From NCBI GenBank assembly GCA_938010765.1, contig CALLVX010000145.1, positions 1 to 63,588 of the forward strand: a DNA stretch of 63,588 bases, read 5' to 3'. The DNA is from an uncultured Flavobacteriaceae bacterium (GTDB lineage: Bacteria > Bacteroidota > Bacteroidia > Flavobacteriales > Flavobacteriaceae). The notes under the pieces are model-generated. The model was not told the DNA's origin. It saw only the letters and a program-made list of their open reading frames with translations, and made no database searches. A program made the position numbers and the translations under genes. Position 1 is the stretch's first letter. Every line of letters starts with the position of its first letter. Below, in pieces: positions 1 to 9,889 of the stretch.

Positions 1-1
1 T

Positions 2-487
2 CCCGCGAACGATCTGCCCGATACCGATGGTACCGAGGATGTGAACTACCGAGATTTGGACGATGATGGCGACGGCATCGATACCCCAGATGAAGATGCG
101 GACGGCGATGGCGATCCTACCAACGATGATACCGATGGTGATGGCACCCCTGATTATTTAGACCCTACTGATGATTCGGATGATGAGGTTATCGTAATGC
201 AAATCGTAACCCCAAATGGCGATGGTAAGAATGATTTCTTGTGGATAGAAAATGTAGATAAAGCACTAAATAATACCTTGAAAATTTTCAATAGATGGGG
301 AGTGCTGGTGTATGATGGTACTAACTATAACAATCAGAATAATGTTTTCGATGGAAGATCAAAAGGCAGATCTACAGTGAGTGCGACCGACTATTTACCG
401 GCAGGGGTATATTTTTATATCTTTGAGTACAATCTGCAAGGCCAACCTAAAACGACCGAGAACGACTATCTTTACATAAGTAAGTAA
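2..487 (+). CDS. C-terminal part of a secreted adhesin with TSP3-like repeats and a T9SS type B sorting domain (5' end outside window)
   Basis: The frame is open from the first bases of the window, so this is the 3' end of a larger gene; the GTG at 41 is not taken as a start. The visible part begins with Asp-rich calcium-binding repeats of the thrombospondin type 3 kind (DLDDDGDGID, DTDGDGTPDYLD). It ends with a CHU_C / gliding-motility-associated C-terminal domain of about 95 residues, recognised by [24 protein letters not shown] and the final LPAGVYFYIFEY segment. In the family this domain directs export through the type IX secretion system and attachment to the cell surface. PorP/SprF starts 14 bases downstream, the usual partner arrangement for type B substrates. 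The last 160 residues closely resemble the ends of the proteins at 13692 and 17162. Confidence 0.9.
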   Translation, partial: PANDLPDTDGTEDVNYRDLDDDGDGIDTPDEDADGDGDPTNDDTDGDGTPDYLDPTDDSDDEVIVMQIVTPNGDGKNDFLWIENVDKALNNTLKIFNRWGVLVYDGTNYNNQNNVFDGRSKGRSTVSATDYLPAGVYFYIFEYNLQGQPKTTENDYLYISK

Positions 488-501
488 ATGCTTTAGCACA
501 T

Positions 502-1467
502 ATGATACTAAAAAAGAGCTTTTTAGCGCCCCTGCTTTTAATATTGCTTTTCTGGGAAACGTCCTATGCTCAGCAAGACGCACAGTATACACAATACATG
601 TTCAATACAATGAGTGTAAACCCGGCCTACGCTGGTTCTAGAGGGCAATTTAGTGCCGCCGCCCTGTATCGTTCTCAATGGGTGGGTCTAGAAGGAGGTC
701 CAAAAACGCAGACGTTAAACCTACATTCTCCAATTCGAAATAGTCGGGTAGGCTATGGTCTTTCTATCGTTAATGATGAAATTGGCGAAGGGGCAGTACA
801 AGAAACTTATTTTGATGCGATTATATCATACACTATAGATGTTTCCTTAGAGGGGAAATTATCATTTGGGCTGAAAGCGGGTGGTCATTTATTCAATTTG
901 GATGTAGAAGGGTTACGCCAACGTGACGACCCCCAACTTCAGGAAAATTTGGATACCGATAATATTGACAACCGTTTTTCCCCCAATGTGGGTTTAGGAG
1001 TATACTATCACACAAACAAGTTCTATGCAGGTCTTTCTGCTCCGAACCTTTTGCAAACAGAGCATTTTGATGGTTCAGGAGGAAATTCTACAACGGTTGA
1101 TTTTCTTTCCCAGGAACGCATCAATTTTTATCTTATCACAGGCTATGTTTTTGACTTGAACAACAATTTCAAATTCAAGCCAGCAGTTTTGACCAAGGTC
1201 GTTAGCGGAGCGCCATTGCAAGTCGATTTTTCGGCCAATTTTATGTTTAATGATAAATTTACCTTTGGCGCGGCATACCGATGGGATGCAGCTGTCAGTG
1301 CATTGGCAGGGTTTCAAATCTCTGACCAATTTATGTTGGGACTTGCGTATGATAGGGAAACTACTGATTTGGGAAGTACACAATTCAATGACGGTTCCTT
1401 TGAGATATTTTTAAGATTTGAATTGGTCAAATCGTTCCAAAAATTGGTATCACCGCGTTTCTTCTAA
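502..1467 (+). CDS. PorP/SprF family type IX secretion outer-membrane protein
   Basis: This 321-residue protein has an N-terminal signal peptide (hydrophobic stretch ending in SYAQ). The family hallmark follows directly: [12 protein letters not shown], then NPAYAGSRG and YRSQWVGLEGGP. The rest alternates as expected for an outer-membrane beta barrel and ends in an aromatic residue (SPRFF). PorP/SprF proteins are outer-membrane partners of the type IX secretion system; in Flavobacterium, SprF is needed for surface display of the type B adhesin SprB. The gene follows a type B adhesin and precedes a PorE-like OmpA gene by 12 bases, so the three are probably one operon. It is clearly paralogous to the protein at 15728. 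The specific client is inferred from position only. Confidence 0.93.
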   Translation: MILKKSFLAPLLLILLFWETSYAQQDAQYTQYMFNTMSVNPAYAGSRGQFSAAALYRSQWVGLEGGPKTQTLNLHSPIRNSRVGYGLSIVNDEIGEGAVQETYFDAIISYTIDVSLEGKLSFGLKAGGHLFNLDVEGLRQRDDPQLQENLDTDNIDNRFSPNVGLGVYYHTNKFYAGLSAPNLLQTEHFDGSGGNSTTVDFLSQERINFYLITGYVFDLNNNFKFKPAVLTKVVSGAPLQVDFSANFMFNDKFTFGAAYRWDAAVSALAGFQISDQFMLGLAYDRETTDLGSTQFNDGSFEIFLRFELVKSFQKLVSPRFF

Positions 1468-1479
1468 ATTTAGGCACAA

Positions 1480-3447
1480 ATGGCAAAAAAAATACAGCTT
1501 CTATTAATGGTTTTGTCTTTCACTTTCTTGGGCAATGTTATGGCACAAGACACTGTGAGAAAAGAGAATCGATTAGTGACCAAAGCAAATGAACGGTATG
1601 AACAATATTCGTTTAGCCCTGCAATTGATATATACAAAAGAGTATTGGATAAGGGATATGTATCGGCAGATTTACTCAAAAAATTGGGTAATTCCTACTA
1701 CTTTAATGCAGATTACGTAGAAGCCGCTTCAACCTATAAAAGACTGGTTGAGGAATATGCTTCCGAAGCAGAGCCCGAAGATTATTTTAAGTACGCCCAA
1801 ACCTTGAAAACCCTAGGTGATTACCCGGGTTCCAAAGAAATTATGGGGAAATTTATTGAGGCTACCTCCACAGGAAATGATAATAGGGCATCTTTATATA
1901 AAAACGAACAAGACTTTTTAGAAGAAATCAAGAAAAACTCGGGACGTTATGATATCGGGGAATTTGAATACAATTCACCCTATTCCGATTTTGCCCCCTC
2001 TTTTTACAAAGAAGGGCTGATTTTTTCTTCTGATAGAGATACAGGGAATTTGGCAAGGTATAGACATACCTGGAATTCCAAGGACTTTTTGGACTTATAT
2101 AAGGTTGGTGCCGACAGTGTTTCGCTCGGTACTGTTTCCAAATTAGGTGATGACATTAATACACGCTTACACGAGTCTACCTCTATCACGACTAGTGATG
2201 GTAGTACCATGTACTTTACAAGAAACAATTTTAGAGAAGGTAAGTACGTGAAAGATGAAGAGGGCGTAATTCGTTTAAAAATTTTTAGGGCCCGTTTGAA
2301 TGAAGAAGGTGTTTGGGACGGTATTGAAGAATTGCCCTTTAATAGTGATGCGCATTCCGTGGCACATCCCTCTCTAAGTACAGATGAAAAAACACTTTAT
2401 TTCGTTTCGGATATGGTCGGAACCCTCGGTGCTTCCGATATTTTCAAAGTAGCCGTTATGGACGATGGCAGCTTCGGAAATCCTGAAAACCTTGGCAATA
2501 CAATTAATACCGAAGCGAGAGAGACATTTCCCTACGTGACTTCTGAAGAAGTATTGTACTTTTCTTCAGATGGCCATCCTGGACTTGGCGGCTTAGATAT
2601 TTTTGCAACCAAAATTGCAGACGGGAAACTTGATGGCGCCGTAGTTAACGTGGGTGAACCGGTCAATGGTAAAATGGACGATTTCACCTTTATTTTTGAT
2701 GAAAGTACTAGAAAGGGTTACTTTGCTTCGAACAGACCAGAAGGCCAGGGCGCCGATGATATTTATGCTTTCTTGGAAACAGAACCCTTAGTGTTAGAAT
2801 GTGTTCAGGAAATAACAGGGACCATTAGAGATAAGATATCGAACGAGGTTTTGGTAGGTGCTACCGTCAAGGTAATAGACGAGAACAATCAAGAGATAAT
2901 GTCAACTATCACCGATTCTGATGGCAATTACAGACTTTCGGTTGACTGTAAAAAAGGAAACTTCGTAAGGGCTTCTATTCAGGGTTATGTTCCTTCGGAA
3001 GAATATTTAGGGAAATCGGATGGCAAGGCCAAAATCATTGATTTCTATTTGGAAAGAGACACGATTACAGCAGGTTTTGGAGACGATTTGGCAAAGTTAT
3101 TACAGCTAAGCACCATCTATTTCGATTTTGACAAATACAACATTCGCCAAGATTCAGAGGTAGAAGTGGAAAAAGTAATTGCGGCGATGGAAAAATATTC
3201 AAGTCTTCGAATCAAAGTAAATTCTCATACAGATAGTAGAGGTAAAGATGCCTATAACTTATGGTTGTCCCAAAAAAGAGCAGAGGCTACTGTAAACTAT
3301 ATGATAGCTAAAGGGATATCGGCCGATAGATTGGAAGGAGAAGGTTTTGGTGAAACCAAGTTAATGAACAAATGTACGAATGGGGTTAAATGTACCAAAG
3401 AAGAACATGAGCTAAACAGAAGGTCAGAATTTATTATTTTAGAATAA
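1480..3447 (+). CDS. PorE-like OmpA family protein (TPR, PD40 propeller, CarboxypepD_reg, OmpA_C)
   Basis: This 655-residue protein has a signal peptide ending in VMAQ. The order of domains is TPR-like helices (about 25-150), a WD40-like PD40 beta-propeller with repeated FSSD/YFVSD blades (about 160-430), a carboxypeptidase-regulatory-like beta-sandwich (about 446-525; ITGTIRD, VLVGATVKV), and an OmpA peptidoglycan-binding domain (about 546-655; IYFDFDKYNIR, NSHTDSRG, NRRSEFI). This is the architecture described for PorE of Porphyromonas gingivalis, which links T9SS components to peptidoglycan. It closes the adhesin-PorP-OmpA operon and is followed by a terminator hairpin. It may be dedicated to the neighbouring secretion partner, or it may be one of several OmpA paralogues; the sequence does not decide. 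Confidence 0.9.
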   Translation: MAKKIQLLLMVLSFTFLGNVMAQDTVRKENRLVTKANERYEQYSFSPAIDIYKRVLDKGYVSADLLKKLGNSYYFNADYVEAASTYKRLVEEYASEAEPEDYFKYAQTLKTLGDYPGSKEIMGKFIEATSTGNDNRASLYKNEQDFLEEIKKNSGRYDIGEFEYNSPYSDFAPSFYKEGLIFSSDRDTGNLARYRHTWNSKDFLDLYKVGADSVSLGTVSKLGDDINTRLHESTSITTSDGSTMYFTRNNFREGKYVKDEEGVIRLKIFRARLNEEGVWDGIEELPFNSDAHSVAHPSLSTDEKTLYFVSDMVGTLGASDIFKVAVMDDGSFGNPENLGNTINTEARETFPYVTSEEVLYFSSDGHPGLGGLDIFATKIADGKLDGAVVNVGEPVNGKMDDFTFIFDESTRKGYFASNRPEGQGADDIYAFLETEPLVLECVQEITGTIRDKISNEVLVGATVKVIDENNQEIMSTITDSDGNYRLSVDCKKGNFVRASIQGYVPSEEYLGKSDGKAKIIDFYLERDTITAGFGDDLAKLLQLSTIYFDFDKYNIRQDSEVEVEKVIAAMEKYSSLRIKVNSHTDSRGKDAYNLWLSQKRAEATVNYMIAKGISADRLEGEGFGETKLMNKCTNGVKCTKEEHELNRRSEFIILE

Positions 3448-3469
3448 GAACTTACTTAGTATGAATTGT

Positions 3470-3505
3470 AAAAAGCAGCTTCCTTTTTGGAGCTGCTTTC
3501 TCTAT
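3470..3505 (+). terminator. Rho-independent terminator after the adhesin-PorP-OmpA operon
   Basis: AAAGCAGCT and AGCTGCTTT form a 9-bp perfect stem around a ten-base loop (3481-3490), followed by a T-rich but interrupted tail. It lies 24 bases after the OmpA stop codon. Confidence 0.7.
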
Positions 3506-3641
3506 ATAGATATTGCTTGTTTTTAGGGCGAATCAACAAGGATTTGAAACCTTAAAAACTAAATCACCCTTGATTTTAGGGAGTTCACCAACATATTATG
3601 GTGCTACACAACATAATTTAGACGAGAGAGATAGGTTATTT

Positions 3642-3649
3642 TATTTTTG
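3642..3649 (+). promoter_or_regulatory. Candidate Bacteroidetes -7 promoter box (TATTTTTG)
   Basis: The box matches the Bacteroidetes -7 consensus TAnnTTTG and lies 24 bases before the start codon of the 1292-residue adhesin. No convincing -33 TTTG is seen upstream, so the call rests on the one box and its position. Confidence 0.4.
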
Positions 3650-3672
3650 TAATACAATCCCAAATCTATACA

Positions 3673-6600
3673 ATGTTGGTTGTAAACATCAAATACTTCA
3701 AAAAATGTATACTTGTCTTATTCCTTTGTCTTAGTACATCGGCTATTGGGCAGTCTACCATTACGATTGAAGTAAGTTGGGGAAGTTGGTCTTCCGAAAA
3801 TAGAGTTACATTATATGATCCCGACGTGAATCAGATTGGAACATCTATTTGCAATCCTGCTGATTGCTTTACAGGAGCTTCAAACACCACATATAATAAT
3901 TTGGGGAGTCCAGCAACTTTAACTGGCATTCCAGATGGTGCAGGGTATAGCTTGTTTCTACAGGATACCTTCGGAGATGGTTGGAATGGTACATCCTATG
4001 TACGGGTATACGATGATGGTGTCTTAATACTCGACACAGACCTCAACGGCGGTAATTCTAGCACTGTATATTTTAGTATTGGAGCGGATTATAATACAAG
4101 ACCCTACGAGGAACGTGAAGCTAGGAATGTGACCGGTAATTTCATTATGCGTGGAAATACGAATGTAGAATGTGTTTCGGGTTGTCCTGTAACCCCAGTA
4201 ACTAATAATGGAGTCACTATGGGCTATATTGATGTAGATAGCGATACGGGGACCGATAACTCTAGTAGCAGTACCATAACGATACCTCCCGGTGCTACGG
4301 TAGCTTGGGCAGGCCTATATTGGGGCGGTGCCTATAAAAGTCGATTTGGAGGCATAACCAACCCTACGGGCTTAGCTATTGACCAAGTAAAATTAAAGCA
4401 GCCGGGAGCTGCTTCGTATACCACCGTAAACGCTAGTGTTCGTAATGTAGAAGCTACCCGTTTTGGAGGTTGGAACTCTTTTATGGCCCATGCCGATGTG
4501 ACCGGCATCGTGCAGGCGGCAGGAAGTGGTGAATATGTTGTAGCCAATATTGCTTTGGTCACAGGAAGTGGTTTTACTGGGCCTTTTGGAGGTTGGACGA
4601 TGGTTATTGTCTATGAAGACCCTACCGAAAAATCTAGAAATATCGCTGTTTGGGATGGTTTTCAGTTTTTTGGTTTCGGTGACAACGATTCCTTTACCAT
4701 TAACGGTTTGTTAACGCCATCCTCCGGAAGCTTTGATACTGCTACAGGTTATTTTGCCTTTGATGGGGAAGCCGATCTAACAGGTGATTTTTTAAGCATT
4801 AATGGTACAGCACTTTCAAATGCCTTAAACCCAGCAGATAATACCTTGAACGGAACTATTTCGGAGTATGGAATCGATGTTGGAGGAAGGAATCCCGTAG
4901 AAACGTACAATTGGGGCATTGATATTGATGTTTTTGATGTCACGGGTTTAGTCCCAAATTCGGCAACCGATATGGATGTAGTACTGGGAAGCAGTAGTGA
5001 AGGAGTCTGGGGCGGAGTCTTTGTAACTTCCAACGAAATTGCATTCCCGGCAGTGTCGAGCAAAACCTTTAGTCCGTCTACCATTTATGAGGATGGAGAA
5101 TCTATGGTAACCCTAACTGTAAATAATCCTTCTAACGGCGTATCCCTTACCAATTTTGTACTTACAGATAATCTACCGGCCGGGATGACACTTGCACCCG
5201 TTCCCAATGCCAATTCAATATGTGGAGGAACTATAACGGCAGTCCCCGGATCAAATAGTTTTGTCGTTACAGGGGCCAATATTCCGGCAGGAGCGACCTG
5301 TTCTTTTACATTCTCTGTAGTTGTAAATGCAGATGGAAGCTATACCAATACCCTCTCTGCATCTGATGTTTCTAATGATCAGAACATTCCCCTATCTGGT
5401 GATACCTCAGGAATTCTTACGGTTTTACCCTTTATAGATTCCGATTTGGATGGGATTGGTGATCATGTGGATTTAGACGACGATAATGATGGAATTGAAG
5501 ATTATATAGAATGCGGTTTTGAAGCATACCCTACCGCAGGTCCGATTTCCACAGCAACGTTTAGCATTACAGGAAGTGCGGGGGGACCGGTTACCTTAAA
5601 TAATATCACTTTTGATGGGGAAACCTACGCTGAATTTATTTATCCTGATTCCTATGATTCCAATTTTGAAACCTTATCCATTGGGAGTAATGATGCAACA
5701 AGTCTTCAACATGGAACGGAACTCCTTGAATACACGACTTCCCCAGATTGGAATGCAGAAATTTTGCCCTTGTTCCAATCCCCGGATATGAACTGGATTC
5801 AGAATTTAGTTAACACTTTTGGCGGTACTAGCACCTATTGGGAACTGGGTTATAACACCCCGATTTTTGTAAACGGAGAGAATTTCGTCGTGGTAACCGA
5901 AAGAAACCTCAATAATAGTTTTAGAATTGAAGCCTTTGATTTGAATGGCAATGCCCTAGCAGGTCAGTTAACTATAAATACCGCGGATTATATTAATACG
6001 GGTGTTGTAATAGACAGGCTTGGGGGAGGAACAGAAGGCTTGGGAATTGCATTAATACCCTTAAGTGCTATTGCTCCGATGGGCTCTAACGTGGCCAAGA
6101 TAAGGTTATATGACAATCATGGTAGTAATGATGCAGGGGACGGAAAACTCTTTGTTTTTGGAAAAGATGCGAATAGTTTTATTGCTTGTACTACCGACAC
6201 AGATGGTGATGGCGACTATGATTACCGCGATGCTGATAGTGACGGAGACGGTTGTAATGATGTAATAGAAGCCGGTTTTACTGATCCGGATGATGATGGC
6301 ATATATGGAACGGGAATACCAACAGTCGATGCTTATGGTTTAGTTGTAGGTGCTTCTTATGGAACACCAAATACCCATTTTCAGAATGCAGGTGTTAATG
6401 CCTGTACAGACACAGACAATGATGGTACACCAGATATAGCAGATTTAGATGATGATAATGATGGGATTCTTGATACGGATGAAGGTTGTTTTTTTGAGTC
6501 TTTTGATTATTCGATCACCGGTGGGAACACTGCTTCATTTTCATTGAATAACAATTCAAATGGTTTTGTTTTTGATATCACAAGGATTGATAACAGTTTT

Positions 6601-7551
6601 AATTTAAGTGTCAATGGCACTCAATTGACTTCTGCAGAAATTAATTTCTATTCCGTATTAAGAAATGTTGAATTTGTCGATGGAACGTATTATGGAGACG
6701 GAGGAATAAATCAAGTTTGGCAGATTACATGGACTACTCCTGCGAATCCCGAAACACCATTGATACGAATTATTGTCGATGCTAACGGAAAGCTCAAAAT
6801 GTTTGGGTCTAAAACGTTGAATGGGCCACTAGAACCCATGGTCTTTACAAATGGATTGACCTTAAATACGGTTTCCTGGAGCCCTACCAATAATTTTATA
6901 CTAGGTCAGGCAGTATCGGGGTCTACTTTTATGCAAGGAAGTATTTCGAGTTTAGTACAAGAATGCTCAGTAAATACCGATGGAGATGGTCTTACAGATG
7001 AATTGGATTTAGATAGTGATGGTGACGGTTGTTTAGATACCTTGGAAGCGGGCTTTACGGATCCAGATAATGACGGTATTTTAGGTACTTCTCCCGTATC
7101 CGTAGATGCCGATGGCTTAGTTATCGGGCAAGGGGGGTATAGTACTCCTGCAGATGCTGATGGCAATGCCGTTTATGATTTTCAAGAGGTCGGTACCGGC
7201 CCCACTGCTAATACGCAACCAACAGATCAAACAGTATTGGTGGGTAATCAAGCAACGTTCACTTCCGCCTGGAACGATGTGGGAACTTTTCAATGGCAGG
7301 AAAGTACCAATGGAGGTACGACGTTTACAGACATTGTCGATGACGGGGTCAGATATGTGGGCGCGGGTACGGCCAACTTGGCTGTTATGAATGTGAGTTT
7401 AAGTGATAATGGTTATCAATATAGATTGTTTGCTTCCAACCCGGCATATGTGTGCGCTTCGCCCGTACCCACGAATACGGCCATCTTGTACGTAAGGACT
7501 TCCAGCGTTATCACAAACCGAAGAATTACATACAGAGTGAAGAAAAATTAG
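3673..7551 (+). CDS. Large secreted adhesin-like protein with DUF11, TSP3 repeats and Ig-like domain, lacking a CHU_C domain
   Basis: This 1292-residue protein has a signal peptide (LVLFLCLSTSAIGQ). The N-terminal part (about 30-455) is beta-rich with no domain I can name firmly. A DUF11-like conserved-repeat domain lies at about 460-586 (SKTFSPSTIYEDG, LTDNLPAGM). Short TSP3-like calcium motifs (DLDDDNDGIED, DSDGDGCNDVIEAGF, DSDGDGCLDTLEAGF) punctuate the rest at about 590, 845, 915 and 1105. An Ig-like domain (QWQESTNGG, NGYQYRL) occupies about 1180-1270. The protein then stops at a short basic tail, SSVITNRRITYRVKKN, instead of a type B or known type A sorting domain. A similar tail ends the next frame at 9889. 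Surface location is inferred from the signal peptide, repeats and T9SS context. Confidence 0.88.
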   Translation: MLVVNIKYFKKCILVLFLCLSTSAIGQSTITIEVSWGSWSSENRVTLYDPDVNQIGTSICNPADCFTGASNTTYNNLGSPATLTGIPDGAGYSLFLQDTFGDGWNGTSYVRVYDDGVLILDTDLNGGNSSTVYFSIGADYNTRPYEEREARNVTGNFIMRGNTNVECVSGCPVTPVTNNGVTMGYIDVDSDTGTDNSSSSTITIPPGATVAWAGLYWGGAYKSRFGGITNPTGLAIDQVKLKQPGAASYTTVNASVRNVEATRFGGWNSFMAHADVTGIVQAAGSGEYVVANIALVTGSGFTGPFGGWTMVIVYEDPTEKSRNIAVWDGFQFFGFGDNDSFTINGLLTPSSGSFDTATGYFAFDGEADLTGDFLSINGTALSNALNPADNTLNGTISEYGIDVGGRNPVETYNWGIDIDVFDVTGLVPNSATDMDVVLGSSSEGVWGGVFVTSNEIAFPAVSSKTFSPSTIYEDGESMVTLTVNNPSNGVSLTNFVLTDNLPAGMTLAPVPNANSICGGTITAVPGSNSFVVTGANIPAGATCSFTFSVVVNADGSYTNTLSASDVSNDQNIPLSGDTSGILTVLPFIDSDLDGIGDHVDLDDDNDGIEDYIECGFEAYPTAGPISTATFSITGSAGGPVTLNNITFDGETYAEFIYPDSYDSNFETLSIGSNDATSLQHGTELLEYTTSPDWNAEILPLFQSPDMNWIQNLVNTFGGTSTYWELGYNTPIFVNGENFVVVTERNLNNSFRIEAFDLNGNALAGQLTINTADYINTGVVIDRLGGGTEGLGIALIPLSAIAPMGSNVAKIRLYDNHGSNDAGDGKLFVFGKDANSFIACTTDTDGDGDYDYRDADSDGDGCNDVIEAGFTDPDDDGIYGTGIPTVDAYGLVVGASYGTPNTHFQNAGVNACTDTDNDGTPDIADLDDDNDGILDTDEGCFFESFDYSITGGNTASFSLNNNSNGFVFDITRIDNSFNLSVNGTQLTSAEINFYSVLRNVEFVDGTYYGDGGINQVWQITWTTPANPETPLIRIIVDANGKLKMFGSKTLNGPLEPMVFTNGLTLNTVSWSPTNNFILGQAVSGSTFMQGSISSLVQECSVNTDGDGLTDELDLDSDGDGCLDTLEAGFTDPDNDGILGTSPVSVDADGLVIGQGGYSTPADADGNAVYDFQEVGTGPTANTQPTDQTVLVGNQATFTSAWNDVGTFQWQESTNGGTTFTDIVDDGVRYVGAGTANLAVMNVSLSDNGYQYRLFASNPAYVCASPVPTNTAILYVRTSSVITNRRITYRVKKN

Positions 7552-7800
7552 ATTTTTCAATAGAAAAGATACGTCTCACTTCAATTTTATGGTTTCAGAG
7601 GTTGTTTAAGAGTCGATACATAACTTTTTTAGTGCTTTAAAAGCAGCTACTAATTTCCCGTTACAATGAGAAAGTAGAGGTGTAGCTATCTGTACTTATT
7701 TTAGACCTACATCATGCAGACCAGCCCACGATTACTGTTCCTCATATAAATATCGATAGAATACTACTATATCTTTCAGTGCATTTCCACTTTTTCACAA
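7552..7800. other. Gap without a recognisable gene
   Basis: About 250 bases follow the adhesin stop. Reading frames here are short and match nothing I recognise. The last part may be the decayed start and signal peptide of the pseudogene that follows, because frame 1 just before 7801 reads as a hydrophobic segment. No terminator hairpin is evident. Confidence 0.5.
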
Positions 7801-9889
7801 ACTACCTATGCAGAAAGTGCAGCTTCCCATTAGTTGAACCTTAATCAAAACAAAGATGGAGGTCACGCATAGGCAGATTTTGACGGTGATGGTGATTTAG
7901 ATGTTTTGGTATTGGAAAGTAGCGGATCGGCGAAGAGTTTTCTAATGCGCAACACAAGAGGTGCATTTTGGACTCCCTTTGGGAGAAAATGAAACCTATA
8001 TTATTGAAATTTGATATCCGAATTTTTGTGATGCAAGTGCCCCAAGTGGGTACTCTCGGTTAATAGCGACCATTGTAGCAACACCAAGTACTATTCCAGG
8101 GACCAATCACTATGATTTATCCACCACAGATGCAGAAATTGTAGAGAACCTGAATCCGCCAGATACGGTCGATGATGTACAAATAGTACCCTTTGGCAAT
8201 ACGGTTTCAGTTCAAATGAGTCTTTTTAATAATGATTCTGAACCCGACGGCGAGGATTTTTTCATTGATAGTGTAATGCAGCCGGCCATTGGCTCTGTGA
8301 TTATTGATGATGCCGACGCTGGCTTGGTTACTTACACCTATAGCGTAGGTATTCCATTCCCAGGAACCACTTTTGACTATACGATTACAGATTCAGCAGT
8401 GTCTATATGTCCGGCCTTGGGTATGAGCGATACAGCAACAGTGACTATTTTTGAACCTTGTGCGGACACGTCTGGTCTTGATTCGAATGGAGATGATATC
8501 AATAATATTTGTGATGAAGACGACGATAACGATGGTATTTTGGATGTCGTAGAAAGTCCTCGATCCGTTTTATGGGTAACCAATGGAACTCCCGGTTCGG
8601 AAGATCAAAATTCGATTGATAAATTGATAGCCCTTGGCTGCTCGGTCTCAGTGGTCGATGATAATATAGGAGGGGACGCCAATAGTTTTGATGTAACCTT
8701 CATATACGAAGATGTGTTCAGCGGTGATGCCTTTGCGAATGTTTCCAACATGACAACCACGACCAAAGGGGTCATCACAAGCGAAAATACCTTGCATGAT
8801 GAGCTATTGGGTGGTGTTACAGGAGGCAGTGGAAATACTAACTTACTTAATAGTACCAATAACACTCATCCAATTACTTCAGGACTTTCGTTAGGTAATT
8901 ATGATATCGGTGATGCCGCCTATTATGCAAATAGCTTGTCTTCCGGTACCGTGTTAGGACAACATCCGAACGGTTCCGCTTCCTTGGTGGTCTGGGAGTC
9001 TGGCGATGCAATGGAAACAGGGACGGCCCCAGGTAGAAGAACAATCGTACCACATACCAATAATACTGGCGGTTTTAATACTGCTGGAGAAGATCTTTTG
9101 ATAAACGCTATTGTATGGACTGCAGGTATAGATTTCGACAAGGACAGTATAGATGACGATTTGGATCTGGATAGTGATAATGATGGTATCTATGATGCAG
9201 TAGAGGCGGGTCACGATGTGGTACATTCTTTTGGAATGCTTACCGGTACTGTTGGGTTAGATGGGGTTCCTTATAGTGTTAAGGCAGCGGGCCAGAAGGA
9301 TAGTAGTACGATGAACTACACATTACAAAATTCTGATGGTACCAGTGCGAACGATTTTATTGAACTAGATAGTGATCACGATGGGTGTAACGATGTGCTT
9401 GAGGCCGGTTATACCGATGGTGATGGTGTTCTTGGTACTTCTCCCGTGCTAGTAGGTGGAGACGGATTGATTATCGGGCAAGGTGGGGACAACACTCCGC
9501 TCGACAATGATATGAATACAATCTTTGACTTTCGAGAAGCCGATAATACCCCTTCAATTACAGTGCAACCGGTCGATACGACCATTTGTCCAGGATGCAC
9601 CGGTACGTTTAAAGTAAACGCGAATGACGTCGATACTTATCAATGGCAAACTTTTAACGGAAGTTCTTGGGTAGACTTAACCGATACAGGAATCTACAGC
9701 GGAGTTACTTCAGCAAGTTTAACGCTGACCAATGTACAAAATACCAATAGTGGAAATAGCTATAGGGTAGTACTATTAAATAGTACTTATATCCGTGCCA
9801 GTGAAACCTCTGATACCGTTATTTTGACGGTTCAGGTTTCTACCGTTAGTACCAACCGAATAATCACCTATAGAATTGATGAAAATTAG
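7801..9889 (+). pseudogene. Decayed VCBS/TSP3 repeat surface protein; 3' two-thirds still open from 8216
   Basis: Frame 1 from 7801 reads TTYAESAASH, then a TAG at 7831-7833, then LNLNQNKDGGHA, a TAG at 7870-7872, and ADFDGDGDLDVLVLE, a classical VCBS/FG-GAP calcium repeat. That frame ends near 7990, and coding-like sequence continues in frame 2 (ENETYIIEI, a TGA at 8012-8014, then YPNFCDASAPSG) into the long open part. The open part contains a cadherin-like segment, TSP3 motifs (DEDDDNDGILD, DLDSDNDGIYD), a beta/alpha segment starting SVLWVTNGTPG, an Ig-like domain, and the tail STVSTNRIITYRIDEN. The first ATG in the open part (8216) lacks a signal peptide. The simplest reading is a gene that lost its export signal through two nonsense codons, a frame break and a third stop, possibly with internal deletion of VCBS sequence. 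It resembles the 3' half of the adhesin at 3673. Confidence 0.78.

Noticed and set aside
3513..3734. Open frame of 73 codons between the PorE-like gene and the 1292-residue adhesin
   Set aside because: It crosses the promoter-like box and the true start of the adhesin in another frame, and its translation has no protein-like pattern.
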